Shown one piece after another: positions 27,001 to 35,294 of a DNA stretch of 64,000 nucleotides; position 1 is the stretch's first letter, and each line of letters starts with the position of its first letter. The stretch covers positions 2,131,001 to 2,195,000 of the forward strand of contig NZ_CP084752.1 of NCBI RefSeq assembly GCF_020535545.1, written 5' to 3'. A program made the position numbers and the translations under genes. A model generated the notes under the pieces. It had not been told where the DNA came from. It did no database searches and saw nothing but the letters and a program-made list of their open reading frames with translations. The stretch comes from Roseateles sp. XES5. Its GTDB lineage: Bacteria; Pseudomonadota; Alphaproteobacteria; Rhizobiales; Rhizobiaceae.

Positions 27001-28238
27001 CCGCGCAGGGCTTCGTCCTCACCGGCAATGCCAATGTCGATCTTTCCATCGGCGGTACGGCGGGGGCACCCTCCGTCACAGGCAGCATCACGGCGGGTGG
27101 TGCGCGCCTTGTCGACGTGCGGCGCAATCTCGCGGTGGAGAATCTCACCATCCGCGTCAACATGGACGGGCGGCAGGCGGTGATCGAGACCGTCTCGGGC
27201 AAGCTGGCGAGCGGCGGGCAACTTTCGGCGAGCGGCACGGTCGGCATCGATCCGGCAAGCGGGTTCCCGGTGGACGTGGCGATCAAGCTCGGCAACGTCA
27301 CCTATGTCGACGGCACGCTGGTGACGGCCAATGTGACGGGAGACCTGACGCTGAAGGGGCCTGTCGCAGGCCTTTCCCTCGGCGGCAAGGTGCATATCAA
27401 CAAGGCGAACATCACCCTCCCGCAGAAACTGCCGGCCTCGCTTTCCGAGATCGACATCAAGCACCGCAACGCCCCGGCCGACGTCAAGCGCATGACGGCC
27501 GATGTGCAGCGGCAGCAGGGCGGCGGGGGCGGCGGGCGCGGTATCGCGCTCGATCTGACCATCACCTCGCCCGGCCAGCTCTTCGTGCGTGGCCGTGGCA
27601 TCAATGCGGAAATGGGCGGCGATCTGACCATCACCGGAACCTCCGCATCGCCCATCGTGTCCGGCGGTTTCACCCTGGAGCGCGGTCGCATGGAAATCCT
27701 GACGCGCCGCCTCGATTTCACCAGTGCCCATATCGGCTTTGCCGGCGGCCTCGTGCCGACGGTCAATCTCGTGGCGGCCAGTACCGCGGGCACCACGGAA
27801 ATCACCGTGACGGTCGCCGGTCTCGCCAACAATCCGACCGTCACCTTCGCCTCCTCGCCCTCGTTGCCGCAGGACGAGATCCTCGCCCAGCTCATCTTCA
27901 ACCGCTCGATGTCGAACCTTTCGGCGGTGCAGATCGCCCAGCTTGCCTCGGCCGCCAGCCAGCTTGCCGGCGGCAGCTCGACGGGCCTGCTCGACAGCCT
28001 GCGCAGCAAGCTCGGCGTGGACGACCTCGACATCACCACGGATGCGGAGGGCCGCGCTGCCGTCTCCGCTGGCAAGTACCTGAACGAGCGGACCTATATC
28101 GAATTGAAGCAGGACCCCGAGACGAACGGCGCGAAAGCCGTGATCAACCTCGATGTCGGCCGCGGCCTGAAGCTGCGCGGCGAGGCCGGCAGCGGGGGCA
28201 GCGCCGGCGGGGGCATCTTCTACGAGAAGGAATATTGA
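24069..28238 (+). CDS. tamB: Translocation and assembly module protein TamB (DUF490)
   Basis: A 1389-residue AsmA-like protein. A single N-terminal helix (about 16-38) anchors it in the inner membrane. Over 1000 residues of repetitive beta structure, low in Cys and Trp, form the periplasm-spanning groove. The DUF490/TamB domain at the C-terminus (about 1000-1389) has LPQDEILAQLIFNRSMSNLS. The final ELKQDP...GRGLKLRGEAGSG pattern is typical. Such bridge proteins are linked to lipid or outer-membrane protein transport together with TamA. No frameshift is visible over 4.2 kb. Confidence 0.93.
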   Translation: MNRLSRILRATLRYLGYGLVVLIVLLVAMLGFVGFTDTGARMAVSYAQKIAAASGQVIAISEPSGLLTGKLRAKTITLGDETGTYAEIRDLAVDWSPLRLLAFSFEAERVSASSISLTRLPKSKPDAETSDKPFTLPVEVHVNSLAIPELFVSGAVAGRDQRLVVSGRGDATAASVAVKLSASEKARPDARVAADIVFNPAENVLRLEADVTEPEGGVLAGLLKLPNNPAVAIRLTGDGPLSQWKGRLSAALDGTEMLRVDGRHDLATSGLHTLTLKGGGTFDALMPPQLRPLFAGETGIDVVAAFDGTDMLRIEKGAIATGAMTLAASGTVSASGANDLDVKLAGKDGPIDFRWPLAEGDARVLIDGADIALTGQASAAKLEAHVSVAAAELPAGRIETIRLTATSDAFNVADRSGRIDATLETGVTAFANPDVDRAVKGPAKLVATLNVSPGEIVFDPATLESASIGGTLSGRYGLESREADVNFRLFALPAVLPPAMAGKFDTTVATEGRLKLASDGGLQVSGFQVKSGTLEAAGDVSLGKGNLEAALTGKVLNLGKLLADAAGEAAFELSATGPVEGLDVSGKITSSGATLSGRTLSDLVVTLKGKAVADSPSGELTATGALDGQAINVRSSVTSEGGRISVPVLEAEIGSNTLKGSLALAQNFMPDGTIRFDFPDLGLLAAMAGQKAAGDLSGQIEFATGNGKTSASVQASGSGIRRDALSIVKPAVDLAIADLATAAITGTVRAERVASGENRLEALKLDFSREGQATSFDVTGRLDGAPLVTKGKVLQRDGGLDVALQAVEAAPRRIALKLAKPTTIGVANGVATLDGLTIQAGRGSVAVSGKAGETLDLSLRLNAVPAALINNFAATLGAEGAIGGTVTVKGKAAAPVVGYALDWRGAVTSQTRGAGVGALDINAKGEFVNNQVRLDTVLSGAGGLSFRGGGTVGIGGATPLGLKFNGTVPFGLLQGQLSAQGFVLTGNANVDLSIGGTAGAPSVTGSITAGGARLVDVRRNLAVENLTIRVNMDGRQAVIETVSGKLASGGQLSASGTVGIDPASGFPVDVAIKLGNVTYVDGTLVTANVTGDLTLKGPVAGLSLGGKVHINKANITLPQKLPASLSEIDIKHRNAPADVKRMTADVQRQQGGGGGGRGIALDLTITSPGQLFVRGRGINAEMGGDLTITGTSASPIVSGGFTLERGRMEILTRRLDFTSAHIGFAGGLVPTVNLVAASTAGTTEITVTVAGLANNPTVTFASSPSLPQDEILAQLIFNRSMSNLSAVQIAQLASAASQLAGGSSTGLLDSLRSKLGVDDLDITTDAEGRAAVSAGKYLNERTYIELKQDPETNGAKAVINLDVGRGLKLRGEAGSGGSAGGGIFYEKEY

Positions 28239-28351
28239 GGGGGACCCGGCCTTTTCTGCTTTTCGCGCACTGAACGGCCCGGCGTTTGAAAGATTTTAAC
28301 CAGGACGTGCATAGGATCGCCCCGAGACGCAGACCAACTGGGAAGACCCTG

Positions 28352-28828
28352 ATGACCTCCATCAAGACGACCGGCTTTGCCGGCGATACGCTCGAAATCA
28401 TCGCATTTCGCCTGCACGATCAGGAATTCTGCGTGAAGACGACCACGATCCGCGAAATTCGCGGCTGGGCGCCGTCCACGCCGATCCCGCATTCTCCGCC
28501 TGACGTCATCGGCGTGATGAACCTGCGCGGCACGGTCATCCCGATCATCGACCTCGCCCACAAGCTCGGCATGAAGAGCACGGAAGCCAACGAGCGCAGC
28601 GCCATCGTGGTCGCCGAAGTGCACAGCATGGTCGTCGGCCTCGTCGTCGATCGCGTGTCCGATATCCTCACCATCCGCAGCGAGCAGATCCAGCCGGTGC
28701 CGGAAGTGACGACCTCCTTCGACAAGGCCTATGCCGAGGGCATCATCGCCCATGAGAACGGCATGATCTGCTTCCTGAACCTCTCGCGCATGTTCAAGGA
28801 GCGCGACATGGAAGACATGGCGGCCTGA
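28352..28828 (+). CDS. cheW: Chemotaxis coupling protein CheW
   Basis: A 158-residue CheW that links chemoreceptors to the CheA kinase. Family features visible are EIIAFRLHDQEFCVKTTTIREI, the GVMNLRGTVIPIIDL core (about 58-72), and VVGLVVDRVSDIL. It is outside a che operon here; a soluble chemoreceptor gene lies 388 bases downstream, so the pair may form a module. ATG 28352 begins MTSIKTTG. A strong terminator follows. Confidence 0.94.
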   Translation: MTSIKTTGFAGDTLEIIAFRLHDQEFCVKTTTIREIRGWAPSTPIPHSPPDVIGVMNLRGTVIPIIDLAHKLGMKSTEANERSAIVVAEVHSMVVGLVVDRVSDILTIRSEQIQPVPEVTTSFDKAYAEGIIAHENGMICFLNLSRMFKERDMEDMAA

Positions 28829-29216
28829 TCGCCTCCTTCCGACCGTTGAACCATGGAGCCGCCGTGCGAAAGCACGGCGGTTTTTTGTTGCCTGTGGTCG
28901 AATGCAACCAATGGGTGATATCCGGGGTGTGGCGCCAAAAGACTGCCTCCCGTTACGTAAGGCATTTAACTCCGTAAGTTGTTGTTATATAAGAAATCTA
29001 AAATCTCACCCTTTGATTTTCATCAATTCTTAAGCCTGACTCGCCATTTTGGATTGTATCCGCGGACTTTGATGAAGAAACGCTAAAGCACGCGATGATT
29101 GAAATTCAAAAGGCTGGACGATGGTCCGTGCGCGGATCGTGCGTCAGCGTCAACAATCGACGACCGCCACGCCGGCAATCACCCGAGAGCGTGGCCGTCG
29201 CACAAAGGGACAGGTC
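28829..29216. other. AT-rich intergenic region between cheW and the chemoreceptor gene
   Basis: 388 bases without a gene. The first part holds the cheW terminator. The rest (about 28950-29100) is clearly AT-richer than the surroundings and contains the palindrome TTACGTAA (28953-28960) followed by a second CCGTAAG (28972-28978). It probably carries the receptor promoter. I could not assign a sigma factor. Confidence 0.55.
28859..28886 (+). terminator. Terminator of cheW
   Basis: CCGCCGTGC, a GAAA tetraloop and GCACGGCGG form a 9-bp perfect stem followed by TTTTTT. Confidence 0.93.
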
Positions 29217-30983
29217 ATGCTTTCATTTGCGAAATCCATGGATGCAGGCCATATCATCGACGCGCTGTCGCGCTCGCAGGCCGTGATCCAGTTCGATCTT
29301 ACCGGCAATATTCTGACCGCCAACGAAAACTTCTGCCGCGCGCTCGGCTACGAATTGAAGGACATCGTCGGCAAGCATCACCGCATCTTCTGCGACGCCG
29401 CCTATGTGGCGAGCGAGGAATACCGGCAGTTCTGGGCGCGGCTCGGGCGCGGAGAATACGATTCCTCCAGCTACAAGCGCCTGCGCAAGGATGGCGGCGA
29501 AATCTGGATCCAGGCGTCGTACAATCCCGTCTTCCGCGGCGGCAAGCCCTACAAGGTCGTCAAGTTTGCGACCGACATCACCCAGGCCAAGATGCAGGCG
29601 ACGGAAGATGCGGCCAAGCTCGACGCGATCTCCCGCTCGCAGGCGGTGATCGAGTTCACGCCGGCAGGCGAGATCATCCATGCCAACGAGAATTTCTGTG
29701 CGGCCCTCGGCTACGATCTCTCGGAGATTCGCGGCAAACACCACCGCATGTTCTGCGACCAGGCCTATGTGCAGACACAAGCCTATGCGGATTTCTGGAA
29801 GGCCCTCGCAGAGGGCCGTTTCATTTCCAACGAGTTCGTGCGCTACGGCAAGGGCGGCAGGGAAATCTGGATCCAGGCGGCCTATAACCCGATCCGCGAT
29901 ATCAATGGCCGGGTCTACAAGGTGGTGAAATTCGCGACCGACGTGACGGAGCGCATGTCGGCGATCAACGCGCTCGGCGGCGCGCTGAAGGCGCTGGCGG
30001 AAGGCGACCTCACGCAGAATCTCGGCACCGCCTTCGTTCCGTCGATGGAAATGGTGCGCAAGGATTTCAACGAGGCCGTTGCCGGCCTGCATGAGGCCAT
30101 GCGCACGGTCGAGACCAATGCCAATGCCATCGCCTCGGGTGCGCAGGAAATCCGCTCGGCGGCGGACGACCTTGCCAAGCGCACCGAGCAGCAGGCGGCT
30201 TCCGTCGAGGAAACCGCGGCGGCGCTCGACGAGATCACGACGACGGTGGCCGATTCGAGCCGCCGCGCCGACGAGGCCGGTACGCTGGTCGCCAAGACCC
30301 GCACGGGAGCGGAAAAATCCGGCGAGGTCGTCAAGAAGGCCATCGGCGCCATGGGGCAGATCGAGCAGTCTTCCCGCGAGATCTCCAACATCATCGGCGT
30401 CATCGACGACATCGCGTTCCAGACCAACCTTCTGGCGCTGAATGCCGGTGTGGAAGCCGCCCGCGCGGGCGAGGCCGGCAAGGGCTTTGCCGTCGTGGCG
30501 CAGGAGGTGCGGGAACTGGCGCAGCGCTCGGCAAGCGCCGCCAAGGACATCAAGGCGCTGATCACCACATCCGGCGAGCAGGTGAAGAGCGGCGTGTCGC
30601 TGGTCGACGAGACGGGGCGGGCCCTTCAGGAAATCCTCGGCCAGGTGCAGGAGGTGCATACCAATGTCGCGGCGATCGTCGAGGCCTCGCGCGAGCAATC
30701 GACCGGCCTTCGCGAGATCAACCAGTCGGTCAATGCGATGGACCAGGCGACGCAGCAGAATGCCGCGATGGTGGAGGAAAGCACGGCGGCGAGCCATGCC
30801 ATGGCGCGCGAGGCCGATACGCTGCATGCGCTCATCCGCCGCTTCCGGCTTGCCGGCAATGCGCAGCCCGTCCAACGGGCGCCCGCGCCCGCCAATGTCG
30901 CACAGCTTCATGCCGTGGCCCGCAGCATGCGGTCGTCGCGCGGCTCCACAGCGCCGGCAGCAGAGAACTGGGAAGAGTTCTGA
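29217..30983 (+). CDS. Soluble methyl-accepting chemotaxis protein with two PAS domains
   Basis: A 588-residue chemoreceptor with no transmembrane helix. Two PAS domains in tandem (about 10-120 and 130-245) share near-identical phrases (SRSQAVI, NENFC, GKHHR, WIQA), showing a duplication. A linker and an MCP signalling domain (about 330-560) follow, with the hairpin tip DIAFQTNLLALNAGVEAARAGE. It ends in NWEEF, resembling the pentapeptide that recruits CheR/CheB. PAS receptors of this type often sense redox or oxygen; whether it binds haem or FAD is not shown. AGGGA precedes the ATG. Confidence 0.93.
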   Translation: MLSFAKSMDAGHIIDALSRSQAVIQFDLTGNILTANENFCRALGYELKDIVGKHHRIFCDAAYVASEEYRQFWARLGRGEYDSSSYKRLRKDGGEIWIQASYNPVFRGGKPYKVVKFATDITQAKMQATEDAAKLDAISRSQAVIEFTPAGEIIHANENFCAALGYDLSEIRGKHHRMFCDQAYVQTQAYADFWKALAEGRFISNEFVRYGKGGREIWIQAAYNPIRDINGRVYKVVKFATDVTERMSAINALGGALKALAEGDLTQNLGTAFVPSMEMVRKDFNEAVAGLHEAMRTVETNANAIASGAQEIRSAADDLAKRTEQQAASVEETAAALDEITTTVADSSRRADEAGTLVAKTRTGAEKSGEVVKKAIGAMGQIEQSSREISNIIGVIDDIAFQTNLLALNAGVEAARAGEAGKGFAVVAQEVRELAQRSASAAKDIKALITTSGEQVKSGVSLVDETGRALQEILGQVQEVHTNVAAIVEASREQSTGLREINQSVNAMDQATQQNAAMVEESTAASHAMAREADTLHALIRRFRLAGNAQPVQRAPAPANVAQLHAVARSMRSSRGSTAPAAENWEEF

Positions 30984-31000
30984 GCGCAGCGCCATGGCAT

Positions 31001-31037
31001 GAAAACGGCCGGCAGCAATGCCGGCCGTTGGTGTTTC
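31001..31037. terminator. Bidirectional terminator between the chemoreceptor gene and fdsD
   Basis: The 11-bp perfect stem AACGGCCGGCA (31004-31014) pairs with TGCCGGCCGTT (31019-31029). The plus side continues GGTGTTT; the minus side continues TTC, giving TTTTC at the stem end. It serves the convergent fds operon and the receptor gene. Confidence 0.8.
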
Positions 31038-31043
31038 AGGGGA

Positions 31044-31292
31044 TCAGCGCGCCGCGGCGGGCACTTCCGCCGGCGGCGGGCGGTGGATCAGCGGCACGGC
31101 CGCCAGAACCAGCGCGTCCAGCCCCTCGCCGTCGTGGTTGTCGACGATGTCGAAAAGCTGCCGGCGCATGCGCGGTTCCCAGAACTTGTTGATGTGCGTC
31201 GCCACGCCGCCGGGGCCTTCATTGGCCGGCTGCGAGTGGAAGAAGGTGGCGATCTGGTTCGCCATTCTGACGAGCTTGTTGCCTTCGGACAT
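31044..31292 (-). CDS. fdsD: Formate dehydrogenase delta subunit
   Basis: An 82-residue FdsD with the family phrase KLVRMANQIATFF near the N-terminus and VATHINKFWEPRMRRQL. FdsD is a small subunit or assembly factor of NAD-dependent molybdenum formate dehydrogenase. It is the last gene of the fds operon, 9 bases after fdhD. Confidence 0.93.
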   Translation of the reverse strand: MSEGNKLVRMANQIATFFHSQPANEGPGGVATHINKFWEPRMRRQLFDIVDNHDGEGLDALVLAAVPLIHRPPPAEVPAAAR

Positions 31293-31301
31293 GGCTGTCT
31301 C

Positions 31302-32135
31302 CTAACCGTTGCCGGCCCTTCTTTCGGGGCCGGAGACGATGCGTTCCGCACCGGTGAAAATCTCGAATTCCTCGCCGCGCACCAGCGCGATCAGCGTCAT
31401 GCCGGCCTCCTGCGCGGTGCGGATGGCAAGCGCCGTCGGCGCGGAAATGGCGATGATGAAAGGACTGCCGATGACAGCGGTCTTCTGCACCATCTCGACG
31501 GAAACGCGGCTCGTCACGACCACCGCTCCCGCGCTGCCTGCATGGCCCGCGCGCCGCGCCGCGCCGACGAGCTTGTCCAGCGCATTGTGCCGCCCGACAT
31601 CCTCGCGCACGGCGACGAGGCCCGCGGCCGGCACGTAGAAACCGGCGCCATGCACGGCGCGCGTCGCCATGTGAAGGGGCTGCTGGCCGTTCAGCAGGCG
31701 CACGGCCTCGACCACGTCGTCTTCGCTCAATGTAAGCGATGACGAACGCACGGACGGCGTCACGCGGACGGCCTGCTCGATGGATTCGATGCCGCAGAGA
31801 CCGCAGCCGACCGGACCGGCCATGTGGCGGCGACGGGCGGTCAGCGCATCGTTCTGCACGTCGGCAAGGCGGATTTGCAGGTCGATGCCCTTGTCTTCCT
31901 GGAGAACGTCGATGGTCTCGATCTCGACGGGGTCGCCGATGATGCCTTCCGTCAGGCTGAAGCCGACGGCGAAGTCCTCGAGATCGGCGGGGGTCGCCAT
32001 CATCACGGCATGGGTCGAGCCGGCATAGGAGAAGGCGACCGGGGTTTCCTCCGGTACGAAGCGCTCGCCATCCGCGAGCCGCCCGCTGCGGCGGGCGGTC
32101 TCAGGAACCTTGATCGATGTCGCGAAATCCGGCAC
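31302..32135 (-). CDS. fdhD: Formate dehydrogenase accessory sulfurtransferase FdhD
   Basis: A 277-residue FdhD. It transfers sulfur from a desulfurase to the Mo-bisMGD cofactor of formate dehydrogenase. The persulfide-binding CGLC is visible in GPVGCGLCGIES (about 108-119), with VREDVGRHNALDK and the C-terminal SAPTALAI. It is 9 bases downstream of fdsA, whose product it matures. Confidence 0.95.
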   Translation of the reverse strand: MPDFATSIKVPETARRSGRLADGERFVPEETPVAFSYAGSTHAVMMATPADLEDFAVGFSLTEGIIGDPVEIETIDVLQEDKGIDLQIRLADVQNDALTARRRHMAGPVGCGLCGIESIEQAVRVTPSVRSSSLTLSEDDVVEAVRLLNGQQPLHMATRAVHGAGFYVPAAGLVAVREDVGRHNALDKLVGAARRAGHAGSAGAVVVTSRVSVEMVQKTAVIGSPFIIAISAPTALAIRTAQEAGMTLIALVRGEEFEIFTGAERIVSGPERRAGNG

Positions 32136-32144
32136 CCGAAAATC

Positions 32145-35024
32145 CTACTCTGCCGCCTCCAGCTTGCCGGCGATGCGGCGCGACCGCTTCGACAGCTCGT
32201 CATATTCGACCTGCCAGTCGGACGGACCGTTGGAGGGCGAGATCTGCACCGCCGTCACCTTGTATTCCGGGCAGTTCGTTGCCCAGTCGGAGAAGTCGGT
32301 GGTGATGACGTTCGCCTGGGTCAGCGGGTGATGGAAGGTCGTGTAGACGACGCCCGGCGCGACGCGGTCGGTGATGAGCGCGCGTAGCGTCGTCTCGCCG
32401 GCGCGGCTGCCGAGGCGCACCCAGTCGCCGTCGCGGATGCCGCGGTTCTGCGCATCGTGCGGATGGATTTCCAGCCGATCCTCCTCATGCCAGACGACAT
32501 TGTCGGTGCGGCGGGTCTGGGCGCCGACATTGTACTGGCTGAGAATGCGGCCGGTGGTCAGCAGAAGCGGGAAGCGCGGCCCGGTCTTCTCGTCGGTCGC
32601 GACATATTCCGTTCGGATGAATTTGCCCTTGCCGCGCACGAAGCCGTCCGTGTGCATGATCGGCGAGCCGAGCGGATGCTGTTCGTTGCAGGGCCACTGC
32701 ACCGAGCCGACCTTGTCCAGATAGTCGTAGGAGACGAGGGCGAAGCTTGGTGTCGTCGCTGCGATCTCGTCCATGATCTCGGACGGGTGATTGTAGTTCC
32801 AGTCGAGACCCATGGCCTTGGCGAGATTCTGGGTGACTTCCCAGTCGCCATAGCCGTTCTTCGGGGTCATGACGCGGCGCACGCGGTTGATGCGGCGCTC
32901 GGCATTGGTGAAGGTGCCGTCCTTCTCGAGGAAGGTCGAGCCCGGCAGGAAGACGTGGGCATAGTTCGCGGTCTCGTTGAGGAACAGGTCCTGCACGACG
33001 ACGCATTCCATGGCGGCAAGGCCGGCGGAGACGTGTTTGGTATCCGGGTCGGACTGGAGAATATCCTCGCCCTGGATGTAGAGACCCATGAAGGAGCCTT
33101 CGACGGCGGCGTCCAGCATGTTGTTGATGCGCAGGCCCGGCTCGTTGTTGAGCGTCACGCCCCAGAGCTTCTCGAAAATCTCGCGCGTGGCGTCATCCGA
33201 GATGTGACGGTAGCCCGGCAGTTCGTGCGGGAAGGAGCCCATGTCGCACGAGCCCTGCACGTTGTTCTGGCCGCGCAGCGGATTCACGCCGACGCCCTCG
33301 CGGCCGATATTGCCGGTCGCCATGGCGAGGTTGGCGATGGCCATGACGGTCGTCGAGCCCTGGCTGTGCTCGGTGACGCCGAGGCCGTAATAGATCGAGC
33401 CGTTGCCGCCGGTGGCGAAGAGGCGGGCCGCGCCGCGCAGCGCTTCGGCCGGCACGCCGGTCAGGGCTTCCGTCTCTTCCGGGCTGTGACGCGGTTCGGC
33501 GACGAAGCCGGCCCAGTCCTCGAACTCCGACCAGTCGCAGCGTTCGCGGATGAACTTTTCGTCGAAGAGGCCTTCCGTCACGATGACATGGGCAAGGGCG
33601 GTGACGACGGCGACGTTCGTGCCCGGCCGCAGCGGCAGGTGATAGGACGCCTTGACGTGCGGCGAGGAGACGAGGTCGATGCGGCGCGGATCGATGACGA
33701 TGAGCTTTGCGCCCTGGCGCAGGCGCTTCTTGAGGCGCGAGCCGAAGACGGGGTGGGCATCGGTGGGGTTGGCGCCGATGATGATGACGACGTCGGTATG
33801 TTCGACGCTGTCGAAATCCTGCGTGCCGGCCGAGGTGCCGAAGGCCTGGCCGAGGCCGTAGCCGGTCGGCGAATGGCAGACGCGGGCGCAGGTATCGACA
33901 TTGTTGTTGCCGAAGCCGGCGCGGATGAGCTTCTGGACGAGATAGGTTTCCTCGTTCGTGCAGCGGGACGAGGTGATGCCGCCGACGGAATCACGGCCGT
34001 ACTGATACTGGATGCGGCGGAATTCGGCGGCCACATGGGCATAGGCCTCTTCCCAGGTCACTTCCCGCCACGGATCGGAGATCTTCTCGCGGATCATCGG
34101 ATTGAGGATGCGCTCGCGGTGGGTCGAGTAGCCATAGGCGAAGCGGCCCTTGACGCAGGAATGGCCGCGGTTCGCCTGTCCGTCCTTCCACGGCACCATG
34201 CGCACCAGTTCCTCGCCGCGCATTTCCGCCTTGAAGGAGCAGCCGACGCCGCAATAGGCGCAGGTGGTGACGACGGAATGTTCCGGCTGGCCGATCTCGA
34301 TGACCGACTTTTCGGTGAGCGTTGCCGTCGGGCAGGCCTGCACGCAGGCCCCGCAGGAAACGCATTCCGAATCGAGGAAATGTTCGTGCATGCCGGGAGA
34401 AACGCGGCTGTCGAAGCCACGGCCCTCGATGGTCAGTGCGAAGGTGCCCTGCACCTCTTCGCAGGCGCGCACGCAGCGCGAGCAGACGATGCACTTGGAG
34501 GGGTCGTAGGTGAAGTAGGGGTTCGATTCGTCCTTCGGCATCCAGCGGGCATTGGTCTCGCCGTTGTTGCGGGCCTTGACGTGGTTGTCGCCTTCGTAAC
34601 CGTAGCGCACATCGCGGAGGCCCACGGCGCCGGCCATGTCCTGCAGCTCGCAGTCGCCGTTCGCCGCGCAGGTCAGGCAATCGAGCGGATGGTCGGAGAT
34701 GTAGAGCTCCATCACGCCCTTGCGGATGTCCTTCAGGCGGCCCGTCTGGGTGTGCACGACGAGGCCGGGCGCGACCGGCGTGGTGCAGGAGGCGGGCGTA
34801 CCGTTGCGGCCCTCGATCTCGACGAGACAGAGGCGGCAGGAGCCGAAGGCGTCGACCATGTCGGTGGCGCAGAGCTTCGGCACCTGGATGCCGGCCTCCA
34901 TGGAGGCGCGCATGATGGACGTGCCCTCGGGGACGGTGATCTCGTTCCCGTCGATGGTGAGCGTCACCATCTTTTCCGAACGGGAGGCGGGCGTGCCGAA
35001 GTCGATTTCAGGAACGAGGGGCAT
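32145..35024 (-). CDS. fdsA: NAD-dependent formate dehydrogenase alpha subunit
   Basis: A 959-residue catalytic subunit oxidising formate to CO2. The N-terminal 2Fe-2S site is C52, C63, C66, C80. A NuoG-like [4Fe-4S] region (about 90-260, with CxxCxxxC clusters such as CIVCSRCVRAC and CVSCGACVQAC) follows. The Mo-bisMGD catalytic domain has the Mo ligand C383 in ARVCHSPTG. A molydopterin-binding domain ends the protein. The start MPLVPEI has GGAGG six bases upstream; upstream in-frame codons are non-homologous. It is partnered by fdsB, fdsG and fdsD. Confidence 0.96.
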   Translation of the reverse strand: MPLVPEIDFGTPASRSEKMVTLTIDGNEITVPEGTSIMRASMEAGIQVPKLCATDMVDAFGSCRLCLVEIEGRNGTPASCTTPVAPGLVVHTQTGRLKDIRKGVMELYISDHPLDCLTCAANGDCELQDMAGAVGLRDVRYGYEGDNHVKARNNGETNARWMPKDESNPYFTYDPSKCIVCSRCVRACEEVQGTFALTIEGRGFDSRVSPGMHEHFLDSECVSCGACVQACPTATLTEKSVIEIGQPEHSVVTTCAYCGVGCSFKAEMRGEELVRMVPWKDGQANRGHSCVKGRFAYGYSTHRERILNPMIREKISDPWREVTWEEAYAHVAAEFRRIQYQYGRDSVGGITSSRCTNEETYLVQKLIRAGFGNNNVDTCARVCHSPTGYGLGQAFGTSAGTQDFDSVEHTDVVIIIGANPTDAHPVFGSRLKKRLRQGAKLIVIDPRRIDLVSSPHVKASYHLPLRPGTNVAVVTALAHVIVTEGLFDEKFIRERCDWSEFEDWAGFVAEPRHSPEETEALTGVPAEALRGAARLFATGGNGSIYYGLGVTEHSQGSTTVMAIANLAMATGNIGREGVGVNPLRGQNNVQGSCDMGSFPHELPGYRHISDDATREIFEKLWGVTLNNEPGLRINNMLDAAVEGSFMGLYIQGEDILQSDPDTKHVSAGLAAMECVVVQDLFLNETANYAHVFLPGSTFLEKDGTFTNAERRINRVRRVMTPKNGYGDWEVTQNLAKAMGLDWNYNHPSEIMDEIAATTPSFALVSYDYLDKVGSVQWPCNEQHPLGSPIMHTDGFVRGKGKFIRTEYVATDEKTGPRFPLLLTTGRILSQYNVGAQTRRTDNVVWHEEDRLEIHPHDAQNRGIRDGDWVRLGSRAGETTLRALITDRVAPGVVYTTFHHPLTQANVITTDFSDWATNCPEYKVTAVQISPSNGPSDWQVEYDELSKRSRRIAGKLEAAE

Positions 35025-35078
35025 GGGAACCTCCAAGGCAATTCTGCGCCGCTGACAGCGGCGACTTGGGTTCAATTC

Positions 35079-35294
35079 TCAGGCTTTCGTCTCGGCGAGC
35101 GTCGCCGCGACGAGCGCGTTGGCATGGCCATGGCCGAGACCGTGCGTTTCCTTGAGGAACGCGACGATCTGCATATGCGCCTTGCCATCCTGCGCGCGGA
35201 TGATGTCTTTCCAGTGCTCTATCGGCTGACCGTAGGTCTTCTCGATGGACGGGAAGTAGGATGCCGGTCCCTTGACCTTTTCCGTTTCGCTCAT
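35079..35294 (-). CDS. DUF4287 domain protein inside the fds operon
   Basis: A 71-residue protein whose core (SIEKTYGQPIEHWKDII, then a segment ending HMQIVAFLKE, then HGLGHGHANALVA) matches the DUF4287 pattern. Its ATG overlaps the fdsB stop as ATGA and fdsA starts 54 bases later, so it is co-translated with the formate dehydrogenase subunits. No function is known. The position suggests a role in assembly or stability of the enzyme, which is inference. It is easily missed because a longer open frame covers it. Confidence 0.85.
   Translation of the reverse strand: MSETEKVKGPASYFPSIEKTYGQPIEHWKDIIRAQDGKAHMQIVAFLKETHGLGHGHANALVAATLAETKA

Noticed and set aside
24069..28238. tamB as a repeat-rich adhesin or autotransporter
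   Set aside because: It has an N-terminal anchor, a C-terminal DUF490 domain and tamA directly upstream. No autotransporter barrel is present.
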